From: Lampris incognitus
Taxonomy: Eukaryota > Chordata > Actinopteri > Lampriformes > Lampridae
Direction: 5' to 3'
Assembly (NCBI RefSeq): GCF_029633865.1
Contig: NC_079224.1
Span: forward strand, 16,024,890 to 16,088,889
Length of the DNA: 64,000 nucleotides
Shown: positions 46,120 to 57,750 of the stretch, one piece after another
Layout of the letters: each line of letters begins with the position of its first letter
Numbering within the stretch: the first letter of the stretch is position 1
Notes under the pieces: generated by a model
Database searches by the model: none
What the model was told of the DNA's origin: nothing
The model's input: only the letters and a program-made list of their open reading frames with translations
Program-made: the position numbers and the translations under genes

Positions 46120-46282
46120 AAGTTTGGACCCCAATACACCACTGTGGAGTATGTGTGATACTTTGAAGCACGACATGCTACTGACTTACAGTGAGTGAAA
46201 ACAAACCTGGATTGACAAAAAAACTTTCTTATAGTCGTCATTAGTAAGGAAATTACAACATTACCTGCAGCATTACCTAATT

Positions 46283-46635
46283 TGGCGGCATGGTGGTGCA
46301 GTGGTTAGCGTTGTCAACTCACAGCAAGAAGGTCCTGGGTTCAAACCCGGGGGTTGTCCATCCTAGGGGGTCATCCTCTGTGTGGAGTTTGCATGTTCTC
46401 CCCGTGTCTGCGGTGGGTTTGCTCCGGGTGCTCTGGTTTCCCCCACCATCAAAAAGACATGCATGTTAGAGTTAGTACTCCTGTCTGTGCCCCTGACCGA
46501 GGCATGGCAAGATGAACTGGAGTTGGTCCCAGGGGACTGCATGGCGGCTGCCCACTGCTCCTGGCTACACAGCTAGGATGGGTTAAGTGCAGAGTGTAAT
46601 TTCCCTACGGGGATCAATAAAGTATCTCAAAATCA
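46283..46635 (+). mobile_element. tRNA-derived SINE, tail type A
   Basis: Head ggcggcatggtggtgcagtg with A-box (gtggttagcg) and B-box (gggttcaaacc). The tail ends in gggatcaataaagtatctca, the usual 3' end of this type. Confidence 0.87.
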
Positions 46636-46881
46636 AAAATCAAATACGTCCCCATTCACACAGGTGATAGATATCCTGTACTCATTCTATAAATCCTAAA
46701 TATTTACTTTCCAAACATGAAAAAGGAATTTTACAGAATTGAGATTGCTTACTGAGTAAGCTTCCTGAGCTTATTGAGTAGCCTACTTATTTCCCTGCAG
46801 TATTCAAAATAGGCTCATAAGTCATAAGCACTTAACAGTTCTGTCCTTGGGATAGAATTAGCTTGTAAAAGCTAACACTTC

Positions 46882-47104
46882 GGGGCAGCACGGTGGCGCA
46901 GTGGTTAGCGTGGTCGCCTCACAGCAAGAAGGTCCTGGGTTCGAGCCCCCGGGGTAGTCCAACCTTGGGAATCGTCCCAGGTCATCCTCTGTGTGGAGTT
47001 TGCATGTTCTCCCCGTGTCTGCGTGGGTTTCCTCCGGGTGCTCTGGTTTCCTCCCAGAGTCCAAAGACATGTAGGTCAGGTGAATCGGCCGTACTAAAAT
47101 GTCT

Positions 47105-47189
<85 letters not shown>

Positions 47190-47307
47190 GCACCCTGTGA
47201 TGGCCTGTCCAGGGTGTCTCTCCGCCTGCCTCCCAATGACTGCTGGGATAGGCTCCAACATCCCTGCGACCCTGAGCAGGATAAGCGGTTTGGATAATGG
47301 ATGGATC
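46882..47307 (+). mobile_element. tRNA-derived SINE, tail type B, with expanded TG repeat
   Basis: Full head and body. The TG stretch that is short in other type B copies is expanded here to about 80 bp (47109-47187). It then continues into the L2-like tail (gaccctgagcaggataagcg, ending tggatggat). Confidence 0.88.
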
Positions 47308-48045
47308 CGATAGCTTTTCCTATGAGAATTTCTTCAGTCTAGAGAAATAGCTTTAAGATATTGCAGTTGACTGGCTATCTCTAAATACATTTATAATCTG
47401 CCCCTCATAATCACTTAAAAGTACATACATGATTTACACAGCCTATAGACTCCATAGGTACCTACCATTGGTTGCCATTGGGTGCTCATAACAAAACGGA
47501 CCAAATACTGTGTGAAACAGTTCCTCTTGGTTAACAACTGGTTAACTCTGCTTGGCTGGACATACAAAATGAGATGAGATAAAATGACCTTTATCCCAGT
47601 GGGAAATTAAAGTAGTTATAACAATTCGACATTGCAGACTACACACGTTTGTATTTTAATGCAAAAAAAGTGGGCAAAATAGGTGTAGTAAAAATGTGAA
47701 TGTATAGGCCTACACAACCTATGTAAGTACGTGCAAATGTACAGTAGCCTAACGTTTATGTAAGTAGGCAAGATACAGGAACAAGGCCAGAGAGGGCGGC
47801 GGTAAACAAGTTTAGATTTGCAGCCCATAAGTTGTTATGCCGTATGTGTGTTCGTGTGCCATACGTCTTTTATACAGCGTATGATTCTCACCATTGAGAG
47901 GTTAAGCGTAAACCTGAACCCCCTGTCCTGACTGAGAACGACCGGCTGTCTTTGACTGCCATCTGCTGGGGCAAGTGTGACGTCATTGTCATCCTTTACC
48001 TACAGGCCACAAGTGAAAACAAGTGTTGCCTTTATGAAAACTGGA
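47308..48045. other. No gene recognised
   Basis: AT-rich sequence without recognisable elements. Confidence 0.4.
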
Positions 48046-48049
48046 AACA

Positions 48050-48352
48050 TTTTATTTACTCTAATTTCACAACTTAACGGATGTGGTGATGTACAGCTGA
48101 CGGCCAGTTGACCCCCCCCCCGACATTGCCGGCTTATCCGGAGTAATTTGCGGGGCAATTAACGTGGCTCGCCTACCCCGGGGAGACCGATGTTCGCCTG
48201 GAGAGCAACTTTCTCCGAGCGGCGTGTCCCTCCCAGACGTCGGGGAGGCGGAGGACATGGTCCGGCAGGACGTTTGCTCTCCACACCTCCAGATCCGCAC
48301 GCATCCGGATGAAGTCGTCAGCCGCTTTTTCTCCAACCTGTTTATGAATTTC
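48050..48352 (-). CDS. Possible 3' terminal exon, product unknown
   Basis: On the minus strand an acceptor-like attcataaacag precedes an open frame reading GEKAADDFIRMRADLEVWRA, then PDHVLRLPDVWEG and RRKLLSRR before a stop near 48177. About 120 bp further on is AATAAA (plus-strand ttttattt at about 48050). The composition is GC-rich and the peptide is non-repetitive. It could be the last exon of a gene to the right or a chance frame in a GC-rich segment. I do not recognise the protein. Confidence 0.3.
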
Positions 48353-48506
48353 GGGACGAGTTAACGGGATATTTCCTGGTTAAGTTAATTTGAACTACAC
48401 GGAGCCCAATTTCGGCTATTGTTTTTTTTAGATAAAAGAAAAAACGATGTAGCCGGTTCCGGGTTTGTTTGTTTTTCATAGTGGGTAGGGGGTGGGGGCG
48501 GCGGTA

Positions 48507-48732
48507 ATGGGTTCCGTGACCTCTTCACTGACAAGAACCAGGAACGCCTTGGTCAAAGTGGGCTCGGAACCGGAGCGGAGCCACCCCGCCCCGCGCCCGG
48601 ACCGCGCCGCGAGGAGAGGCGCCCACCTCAGCGTGCCGGCGGGCCGGGCCGGACGGCAGAGCACGCGGCAGGCGCTGTCCGAGGTGCCCGTTAGTGAAGA
48701 CGGCCGGGTGGAGGAGAGGTGTGCGCCGAGCA
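48507..48732 (+). CDS. Possible first coding exon in a GC-rich segment, product unknown
   Basis: An ATG in the context gcggtaatggg opens a 75-codon frame beginning MGSVTSSLTRTRNALVKVGS, which fits an N-myristoylation start (MG followed by small residues). It ends at a donor gagca|gtgagt. The surrounding DNA is very rich in G, C and CpG, like a promoter island. No downstream exon was identified and no family is recognised. Confidence 0.35.
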
Positions 48733-48869
48733 GTGAGTGTCTCTCCCTCTACTCCTTTCTTTCTTTTCATATAGTGCAGAGAGAAAGAAGTTATAGTGGA
48801 GGGGACAGACTTCCGAATGTGTTAATGGGAAGGGTTTACTCGTGAAAACGTGCAATTACTTCGCACGTA

Positions 48870-49491
48870 TTAACACTAGAACGACCAAGGCGGTCATTTT
48901 GAGGGTTTTAGATAAGTTTAATAACTTTGTGGGGGGGGGGGACACAGGCCTGCCGCTCCCTGAATGCCCCTAAAATTGCATATATTTGCATTAAAATGAG
49001 TTTTAGCTCAATTGCACAACAAAAGTTATGATAAGATGTACCTAAAACGACCATGAGCGGTCAAAATGACTGCGCGTGATTTGCGCGTCATCGTTCACGT
49101 CATGTCACCATTTATGAGGTGTGTTGGTCCCGTCATTTCCTTCGCGAAGTTCACTGCTCTGTTCTAGAAACACACTAGCGTTCTCCAGTGCAGAGTAATA
49201 GTCTAAACTTGATTTGTGATTATTGCCAACATGTCTGGTTCCAGACGCCATTTCAGACGCACCATGACCACCACCGAGGCGTTGCGGTAATTACAGGCGT
49301 TGGACAGCTGCGATTTTAAATTGTTTGAAAAATAGTATTATAATTGTTAAAATGTTAATTTTGGTGTCCGTAGTTTTCTAACAGACATACTAACATATGC
49401 AATGCATTAATATCTCAGTTGGGTATTTAGCTTGACAGAATATAGAGTTTAAAAAACTGGCGGTCATTTTGACCGCCCATGGTCGTTTTAG
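48870..49491. mobile_element. piggyBac-like non-autonomous element (probable)
   Basis: Starts at a TTAA (48870-48873) followed by cactagaacgaccaaggcgg. The right end carries the inverted motif gaccgcccatggtcgtttta (49471-49490). A third copy of the motif lies at about 49044-49073. A perfect 8-bp hairpin, ggcggtca/tgaccgcc, sits at 49459-49477. A short frame at 49231 (MSGSRRHFRRTMTTTEALR) may be the N-terminal scrap of a transposase. The right-hand TTAA is not preserved. Confidence 0.55.
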
Positions 49492-49563
49492 ATGAGAGTG
49501 AAATCCCGGTCGTTCGTCTTGTTGCGCTTAAAAAAATTCCAATGTGAAAAGCAAAAGCTATCC

Positions 49564-49564
<1 letters not shown>

Positions 49565-49648
<84 letters not shown>
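49565..49648. repeat. (TATC)n microsatellite, about 84 bp
   Basis: Uninterrupted TATC tetramers, followed by a TTTG-type run up to about 49678. Open frames with LSIYLSIY across it are artefacts. Confidence 0.95.
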
Positions 49649-49651
<3 letters not shown>

Positions 49652-49679
49652 GTTTGCTTGCTCGTTTGTTTGTTTGTTA

Positions 49680-50895
49680 CGTTGAAAATCCAGTTCTCAG
49701 GTTACACCTGTCCCCCCAGTTTTTTCGGCATCAAAGTACCCAAAACATATCCCTGTGGTTCATTTGTTCAGCCGCTTATGAGAGAGACAGACAGGTCGGT
49801 TCAGAGGAATATTGTGAATATGACACTTGGGAGGGGGTGAGGTGTGTGTGTGGGTGGAGTGGGGGGGTATCAGTCATGAATGAATTGGCAGTCCTTTGAA
49901 GGGGAGCCTCGATGCAACATATCTCCACTACCAAAGCATCACTTTGATGTGCGAGTAAAATTGTCCCGTTTAAAAAGAAGTAATCTACATTCATGTTTCA
50001 GGGAGAATAAGTAGAACCCCAAACATTTTCACAGAAGAGTTGTGTGAAAATGCGGCTATATGTTATTCAAGGTGGGGGTATGGCAAAATGTTTTGTCGGT
50101 TTTAAAATGCCTGTGCCTGTGTATAGATGTAGAAGTCATGTCATATTTTCCCAAGGAATCCATGCGCTCATTGGTAAAATCGTGACCGTCTCATCGCTTT
50201 TTCCCCCCTGTGCCACTTCACCTCTTCTGTCTTTGCCCCACTCCATCACCATTGACATTGATTCAAGTCCCTTGCACTCATCTGCCCTGGAGGAAATCGT
50301 CTGTCCCTGTCTGATGCCTAAAATACCACCTGTGCTGTGGTGTTTCCATGGCCATATGACAGTGAAAATTCCTCTTGAGTTTCCTGCTACGTCCCCGGTG
50401 AGGTGCACCTGTGGTGAGGAGTCTCTTCCCCGGCTCTCACATGTACTCTCACCTGTCTCTTCTTTTAGAATACAACACAGACACTTCACTTCTAATTGGC
50501 CCGGGCTGGTTGAGTCCCACTAATGACAGACTGTCCCAACGGGGAAGATCTGAGCCGACCTCAATGACAGCTGATTTGTTGTTCATAAATCAGGCCCAAA
50601 GCACTCCAGTTTGCGGGATAGAAAAAGGCCAGCAATTTCTCCAAATTGCTGTGACAAACTTAACACTATGATTTGTGAAGGGCTGCTCCCTCGCCAAGTT
50701 CAAGAGGGTCCACTGACCATCCAGCTCTTTTTTTCCTTCCTATACACCTGATTACTGGTTAGTTGATTAGTTTGTTTGACAGAAAATAAACTTATTATAA
50801 CTTTGGTAATCGATTAAGGTAATAGTCGTCATTGACAAAGTAAAAATACTCAACAATTGGCAAGATTTGCTTGCCTCTCTCTGATTGATATCATT
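49680..50895. other. No gene recognised
   Basis: An open frame at 50044-50523 (159 codons) has no recognisable domain, splice support or codon pattern, so it is not called as a gene. Confidence 0.4.
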
Positions 50896-51175
50896 ATGTG
50901 GTTAGCACTGTTGCCCCACAGCAAGAAGGGTCCTGGGTTCAAACCCCAGGCCGTCCCAGGTCCCTTCTCTGTGGAGTTTGCATGTTCTTCCCGTGTCTGT
51001 GTGGGATTCCTCTGGGTGCTCCGGTTTCCTCCCACCATCAAAAACACATGCATGTTACGGTTAATGTGATGTCTGTGCCCCCGAGCAAGGCAATGGAAAG
51101 AAGAACTAGAGTTGGTCTCCGGGCACTGCAGCTGCCCCCTGCTCCTATACAATATGATGAATTAAATTCATTGTA
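50896..51175 (+). mobile_element. SINE, tail type A, 5'-truncated
   Basis: Begins inside the A-box (gtggttagcactgttgcccc). Body with gtttgcatgttcttcccgtg; tail A with catgcatgttacggttaatg. Its 3' end is degenerate. Confidence 0.78.
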
Positions 51176-51184
51176 AGAATCTCT

Positions 51185-51715
51185 ACTACTACTACTTTCG
51201 GCGGCTCCCTTTAGGAGTCGCCACAGCGGATCATCCGTTTCCATTTCTTCCTGTCTTCTGCATCTTCCTCTGTCACACCTGCATGTCCTCCCTCACCACA
51301 TCCTTAAACCTCCTCTTTGGCCTTCCTCTTTTCCTCTTGCCTGGCAGCTCCATATTCAGCATCCTTCTCTCAATATACCCTGCATCTCTCCTCCACAGAT
51401 GTCCAAACCATCTCAATCTTGCATCTATTGCTTTGTCTCCAAACCATCCAACCTGAGCTGTCCCTCTACTATACTTGTTCCTACTCCTGTCCTTCTTCAT
51501 CACCCCCATTGAAAATCTTCGCATCTTCAACTCTGCCACCTCCAGCTCCACCTCCTGTCTTTTCATCAGTGCCACTGTCTCCAAACCAAACAACATAGCT
51601 GGTCTCACTACCATCTTGTAAACCTTCCCTTTAACTCTTGCACCCTTCTGTCGCAAATCACTCCTGACACTCTTCTCCACCCACTCTCTTCTGCCAAATA
51701 AAGTGGCTTTCTTTT
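51185..51715 (-). mobile_element. RTE-type LINE, 3' end with RT C-terminus
   Basis: The minus-strand frame gives KMVVRPAMLFGLETVALMKR, MRRFSMGVMKKDRSRNKYSR, DARLRWFGHLWRRDAGYIER and GKRKRGRPKRRFKDVVREDM, the C-terminal part of fish RTE polyproteins. The element's 3' end follows as cgactcctaaagggagccgc and a TAG-triplet tail (51182-51195). The rest is missing. Confidence 0.82.
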
Positions 51716-53957
51716 TTTTCTTTTCATATTGGAATAGAGGTGTCGGGTAGGAGAATTTCCTGAGTAGCCGAACACTTTAATTTGATCATTTGTGACTTTG
51801 TAAAAGGAAATCTTGCAGTACTGAAGCGAGAGTTTAAGTGAGATGTAATTTTGGGTAGCGTGACCTGTCTTTTTCTGAGATGTAGTTTATGTATTTGTGA
51901 TGTCAGCAGATTCGTGACAGGGTATTGACAGAGAGGCTGTATACAGTTGAGGGAATTACCATAGAGTTACTTCTTCTAGATATGTATCTCCTCCAAGTGC
52001 CACTGGAAATCGGTTCCCGTAGAAATGATATCCTTAATCGCTTGATGTTCTGATCTTCATCCCCCTTGGAGAGTATTTTGATCTCAGCGTAGGAGTTGTT
52101 CCAATGATTTACGCCCTCTGCCACCTCTGCTGGTCCACTGGGTGTCTGACACTGTTTGTTGACGTTTCTCCATTAAAAATGAAAGAAAGCTGTCTTTTTT
52201 TTCTGGTACAGGCTAAGTAACAGTGATTCGCTTTTTATTTGTCTGTGCGCAGAAGGATCCCTGACTGGTTTCTGGGGGATGACTTCCCCTGAAGGTCCAA
52301 GCCGGTCTGCTTAGCTGACCAAACACTCAGGCTATCGATTTCATCTTTTTGATTTGGAGCCATGCCGGCAAAAAAGTCGTTAACTGAACGTGTGCACCAT
52401 ATCTCATCTGAGACTGACTTTTTCACCCCCCCCAGATGTATGGTGCTGCAGGATCACACACGAGAGTGAGACATGAGGGTTCATGAGCACTCTGTTTTGT
52501 CAACTTATCTTCCTCGGGTTAGCAACACAGGTTAACATTAATGAGTATTTAGCAGGGGAAAAGGTTGGCTCCCCGGCTCCCCGTGTGTCTTAATTACATG
52601 ACTGTGTAACTGTGGTAACGGTGGTGTGGAGATAGACTTTTCATACTGAGCTTGTGTCACCGGCTTGCCTCGTGGTCTAGGGGAGACCTCTAATGAGCTT
52701 GTTTTTCCTCTCTGATTGTGTGGCTGTTGTCTCGATAGCGAGATGTAACTGGGATAGATTACACAATTGTGATGTCCTAATGCGGATGTTCTACCGCGAT
52801 GATTAACACAATGAAGAAATCTCAATCTCGTTGTGTCGGAGAGATGAAGGAGGGTTTTCTGCTGTAGTATAATCGTGTTACTCCAGTGTTTGGAAACCTC
52901 TGAGAACAAAGTCAACGTGCCGTTTGATTTGCTTGAGAGTAGAATAAAAACTGTGCCAAACTTACCCAAACCTTTTAGATCAATCAGTCAAAATTTGTAC
53001 TATGATCAGTTTGTCCCTGTTTGTCCTGTGATATGAACTATGATCAGTTTGTCCCTGTTTGTCCTGTGATATGAACTATGATCAGTTCGTCCCTGCCTTC
53101 TTGTTGTCTCTGCAGCTCATGAATGTCTGTAGGTGAAGGCCTGTGCCAGTGTTTGATGGCCAGATCAAAGGTTAAGCATTATCCTCAAAGGATTTAATAG
53201 CAAGCAGGTGTGGTTTTGTGAGAGAACACTTGCAGATGCTCAGAAATGAACCTAGGACCTGTTTAATAGTTTAGAATAAATTAGTAAAATGCAATGCACC
53301 TCCAGTAAATGTAGCCCTGCAATATCACATTTAAACCCTCTTTCCCCGTAAATTACCTGAGGGCCATCAGTCGGTAATGGTCATAGATCTGCTGTCGCCT
53401 TTCATAAAGTACCATGGTTTGTTTTGATTGTGTGGTGTCAAGAGATCTAATTCGGGAACAACCAGCACCAGCGATAGCCCAAGACCTGTTGTTGGTGTGA
53501 CAGGAAAAGAAAAAAAAATAGTGAATGAAAGTTTTACCGTGTATTAAATCATTAGGCACTGAACTACAATATACTGTAACTTTTCTTTTCGTCAAAATGC
53601 TTTACATGTGATGTAGAAATAGGCCTGCCTGTCAGAACGGACTTCTTACAGCCTCTTCTGCAGTATTCCGGAAACTTCAAAGTGCACAAGTTGTTGGCAA
53701 GGATAATTGGTCCTTAAAATAGCACCAAGACTACCGCTTGCACAATGTAAACATCACACTAGCATGATGAACAATGCGTGGCACATTATCCCCTTGTCAT
53801 CCTTAGTGTAATGTATGCAATGTTCACACTGTGGCTGAAAGATCTTTGTTGCCTAGTGACAATGACATCTGCCTGTTGATAACGTTTGAAAGAATACAAT
53901 ACCTTCAGAAAATACTCTCCCCCTGCACCTTTTCGTATTTTCTTTGGTACTGAAATA
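51716..53957. other. No gene; includes a 38-bp tandem repeat
   Basis: At 52999-53093 a 38-bp unit (actatgatcagtttgtccct...) is repeated about 2.5 times. Elsewhere no element or gene was recognised. Confidence 0.5.
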
Positions 53958-54201
53958 CACTGATGAGCCAAAACATTATGACCACTCACAGGTGACCCGA
54001 ATAACTTTGATCATCTCCAAATAAGGGCACATGTAGAGGTCTGGGTAGATTAGATGGCAAGCGAACAATCCGTTCTCGTAGTCAACGTGTTGGATGCAGG
54101 AGAGGTGGGCAGGAGTAAACCTGAGCGACTTTGACAAGGGCCAAATTGTTATGGCTAGACGACTGGGTCAGAGCATCTCTGAAACGGCAAGGCTTGTGGG
54201 G

Positions 54202-54474
54202 CGGGCGCCCGGGTAGTCGGGGCCGGCGGTTCGAATCTCCGTGTTATCTCCGGCTTTGTCGGGCGTCCCTACAGACACAATTGGCCGTGTCTACGGGTGG
54301 GAAGTCGGATGTGGGTATTTGTCCTGGTCGCTGCACTAGCACCCCCTCTGGTCGGTGAGGGTGCCCCTTGGATCGGCAGACAGTGGGTGGAGCAGCGACA
54401 GGGGCGGCTCAAAAGGAGTGGGGCAACTGGCCAGATTTAATTGGGGAGAAAAAAGGGAGAAAATTGATAAAAGA
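54202..54474 (+). mobile_element. tRNA-derived SINE (same family as the split copy at 21.8-27.7 kb)
   Basis: The tRNA-like head has B-box ggttcgaatctcc. The body has gggcgtccctacagacacaa and gtgggtatttgtcctggtcg, and the end is ttaattggggagaaaaaagg. A 9-bp target duplication, cttgtgggg, flanks it exactly (54193-54201 and 54475-54483), both copies inside the Tc1 transposase frame. Confidence 0.9.
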
Positions 54475-54764
54475 CTTGTGGGGTGTTTCCGGTCGGCAGT
54501 GTTGAGTACCTACTGGCAGTGGTCCGAAGAGGGACAAACCACAAACCGGCAACAGGGTGTTGGGTGCCCAACCCTCATCAATACGCGAGGGCAACGAAGG
54601 CTATCCCGTCTGGTCCGACCCGATAGGTCTACTGTGGCACCAGTCACAGAGCATTTTAATAATGGTTACAGGAGGAATGTCACAACACACAATGCATCGC
54701 ACCCTGCTGCGTATGGGGCTGCGCAGCTGCAGACCAGTCAGAATGCCCATGACGACCAGTCGAC

Positions 54765-57000
54765 TGTAAACTAATTTACGGTAGCTAGCTAGCAGCACCC
54801 GTTCGTATCTAACGGCAACTAAACTTTTACACCGCTGCTACTATGTTTCATTCTGTTACGTTCTTAACTTAACCCTACAGAATGGACGGTTAAAGCTTTA
54901 CTTCTTTACTTATTACTTTATTAACATAAATCCTTCAGTCACACAGTTCCGTTACTTTCAGCTCTAGCCAGCGTCACCCAGAGTCTGTGTCACACTCTAA
55001 TGGCTCCCCGGAACCACAAACTAGGAGCAACAATCCTATTGTTACATCTGGTCTTTTTTTTTCTTCTTTTCTTTGAAGTAAAGTCCCTTAGTCAACATAT
55101 CATTTTATATAACATAACGCAATGTCACTTACTCTTAAGTGGTCCATATTATCAATAAAGAAAATAATTGTTATCAACACATCAGTGAATAAATCAATCA
55201 AAATATCACTCGTAAATAACTAAATTTATACTCTAACATTATACTTTGTATTCTTATAATAATTATTAACAACAGTATCAATTCAAATATCCATAACCAA
55301 ACATTTTAAGAAACAAATTGTGTATAAACATTCCACTTCCACACCTTTTTCCTTCTTATTCATATTTTTTTTCTCTGGGTATTACACCATACTTAACATT
55401 ACACTTTCCTCATTCCTTACAATAGCACAAAACCATTAGTCAGTAAAGTCCTTTAGGTAGCACGGTCTGTTAACCTGTCGACCAGACCTGGTGGTGAAGG
55501 GGTGTTGTTCCCCCTGCTTGAGCCTGCTTTATGACAACAGTCCCTGTTTGTGCAGCTGCAGCAGCTGGTTTGCTGTTGTTGCGTCGGAGGTGACGGCGAT
55601 TCCTCCTTAGATCACCTCCTGACTCCAGCTCCGCCTCATACTATGATCTGTGGCCCACTGCTTTTATCACCTTTGTCACTCTGCAGACCTTATGTGGTTC
55701 AACAGGTTGAACTCTCGCACTGTCACCTTTTTTAAGACGGTCCAAGTCCTCCACTGTGCGGTTGTAGTGTTTCTCATGTCCCTGTCTGTTGTGCATCAGT
55801 CCTTATGTGTTGTCCATTATCACCGGCTCCAACAGAGTCTGTGGTAGGAAGATGGGTCCTTGTCCTCCTATTCAGTAGTCTCAGTGCCGGGGCTCGTGTA
55901 GACCTTGGCTCGGTGTGTTGCTATGGTCCAGTATAGCAAAGTATGGATCCTGTCGCTTGGCTGTTTTTACAGCTGACTCAGCTTTACCATTGCTCTGGGC
56001 TTATCCAGGTGAGGAAGTCCTGTGTTCAAATTCCTAGGTTTGGCTGAATTGCTGAAACTCTCGAGATGCATACTGTGGCCCATTACCCGAAATAACAACG
56101 TCAGGTATCCCCTGTCATGCAAAGTGAGCTTTCAGCTTTCTGATTATTCTACTACACGTCATATTCCAATTAAGCCCTCAAGCACTTGCATGAGCTTCTT
56201 TTGGAAGAAATCTGGTGCTGGGCTTATTCCCAGTGGCATTCTCAGCCACCAGAACCAGCCAAATGGGGTGGCGAATGTGGTGAGGTAGCTTGACTCTTCC
56301 TCTAGCTTGACATGACAGAAGCCGTGCTTCACATCACAAGCTGTGAATACTTTTGCCTTTGACATCTCTGAGAGGACGCCACCTATTGTAAGTAGGGGAA
56401 AATGGCTCCTTTTAAGTGCTCTATTCAGTGGCTTTGGGCCTATACAGATTCTTGGCTTCCCAGTCGGTTTTGTCACTGAGACCATACTACTTATCCAGTC
56501 TGTGCTCTGCTCTACTGGTGTGATGATCCCTCGTCTCTCCAGATCCTGGAGTTCCTCTTTCAGAGGTGCCATCATTGCAACAGGCACACTGCACTTTGGT
56601 AGTTTCACCGGTAGTACACTGTTGTCTATTTCAATGCTGTATTCTGCCTCCAAACAGCCATCGCTGGTGAATACATCTTCAAACTCTGTTTTTATTCTCT
56701 CCGTTGTCATGTGTTTGTCACATTTTTCCTCCTTTGTCACAGCATACAGTTCTTTTTTCACTTATGCTGTCAATGGCCAGGATATTTTCATACTGTACTT
56801 TAATTAACTTCATGGCTTTGCTGGCCTTCCTGCCCAGTAAAGATATCCTGTCACTCTGGTCTACTACTTGAAACTCCAGTCTATACAGTTTATTGTTTCT
56901 GGGATTTCTGACCTTGTGGATTTAGTTTCGTCGTTGGATGCTGCAACGCAGGAACACCTAGAAAAGGCAACGGTTTTCAAAGGTACGTCTGAAAGTATCT
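54765..57000 (-). mobile_element. Ty3/gypsy element remnant inside the Tc1 transposon
   Basis: A likely 3' LTR at 54765-55046 (TGTAAAC...GTTACA) is followed by a pyrimidine tract that is purine-rich on the minus strand, as a polypurine tract. The minus strand then holds the integrase C-terminus (about 55780-55470, HYNRTVEDLDRLKKGDSARV) and RT with the end of the protease (56160-56930). The integrase core and RT catalytic half are deleted. The right LTR was not found. It belongs to the same broad group as the remnant at 1562-2362. Confidence 0.7.
56159..56930 (-). pseudogene. Ty3 pol fragment: end of protease and N-terminal half of RT
   Basis: From 56930 leftward: NKLYRLEFQVVDQSDRISLL and KLIKVQYENILAI (protease-RT linker). 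After a stop the 200-codon frame 56761-56159 carries LPKCSVPVAMMAPLKEELQD, GIITPVEQSTDW, KPTGKPRICIGPKPLNRALK, FTACDVKHGFCHVKL and FGWFWWLRMPLGISPAPDFFQ. It stops just before where the YxDD box would be. Confidence 0.78.
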
Positions 57001-57394
57001 AGAACGAGCTACTTGATAGCATGTTAGATGTAATGCAACTGTCATGTCCTTCTCATAATTATGAAAAGTTGGAAGTAAGCTATTTTTAGACATTGCTTTA
57101 GTTTATCGTAGGCTTTTGTTGTTGTTTTTTTTGTTGTTACTTACACTCAGATTAATCTTTGAAATGTGTTGGCTACTGCGGCGTTATGTGGGCTGCTGGC
57201 TGGTATGTATTTACTGTCTATTCTCTAATATAGTAATTATCATACTTAATAAGTATTAATATATTAAAATAACGATATCAAAAGTGGGCGTGGCTAGCGA
57301 GCCGGTGTCCAGCCCCACTAGGGTTTATGGCTATGGGCCGCTACTGGTCATAATGTTTGGCTCATCAGTGTGCCCCCCCCCCCTTTTTTTTTTA

Positions 57395-57750
57395 CTAACT
57401 ACTACTACTACTACTACTACTACTTTCAGCTGCTCCCGTTAGGGGTCACCACAGCAGATCATCCGTTTCCATTTCTTCCTGTCCTCTGCATCTTCCTCTG
57501 TCACACCAGCCACCTGCATGTCTTCCCTCATCACATCCTTAAACCTCTTCTTTGGCCTTTCTCTTTTCCTTTTTCCTGGCAGCTCCATATTCAATATCCT
57601 TCTCCCAATATACCCAGCATCTCACCTACACACATGTCCAAGCCATCTCAATCTTGCCTCTCTTGCTTTGTCTCCAAACCGTCCAACTTGAGCGGTCCCT
57701 CTAATATACTCGTTCCTAATCCTGTCCTACTTCATTATTCCCAGTGGAAC
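57395..57750 (-). mobile_element. RTE-type LINE, 3' end
   Basis: A TAG-triplet tail (plus-strand ctactacta, 57397-57424), then gggagcagctgaaagt on the minus strand and the same RT C-terminal coding region as 51185-51715 (GKRKRERPKKRFKDVMREDM in a broken frame). 5'-truncated. Confidence 0.8.

Larger units (their letters stand above)
53958..57371 (+). mobile_element. Tc1/mariner-like transposon interrupted by other elements
   Basis: The left end cactgatgagccaaaacatt (53958) and the right end, inverse of aatgtttggctcatcagtg (57353-57371), are terminal inverted repeats. On the plus strand, pieces of a Tc1-type transposase can be read: LSDFDKGQIVMARRLGQSIS, then TYWQWSEEGQTTNRQQGVG, then RRLSRLVRPDRSTVAPVTEH and TMHRTLLRMGLRSCRPVRMP. 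These are helix-turn-helix regions of the family. The transposase is cut by a SINE at 54202 and by an LTR element at 54765, and its DDE domain is missing. Confidence 0.8.

Noticed and set aside
49492-49899. Open frames with repeated LSIY
   Set aside because: Product of the TATC microsatellite.
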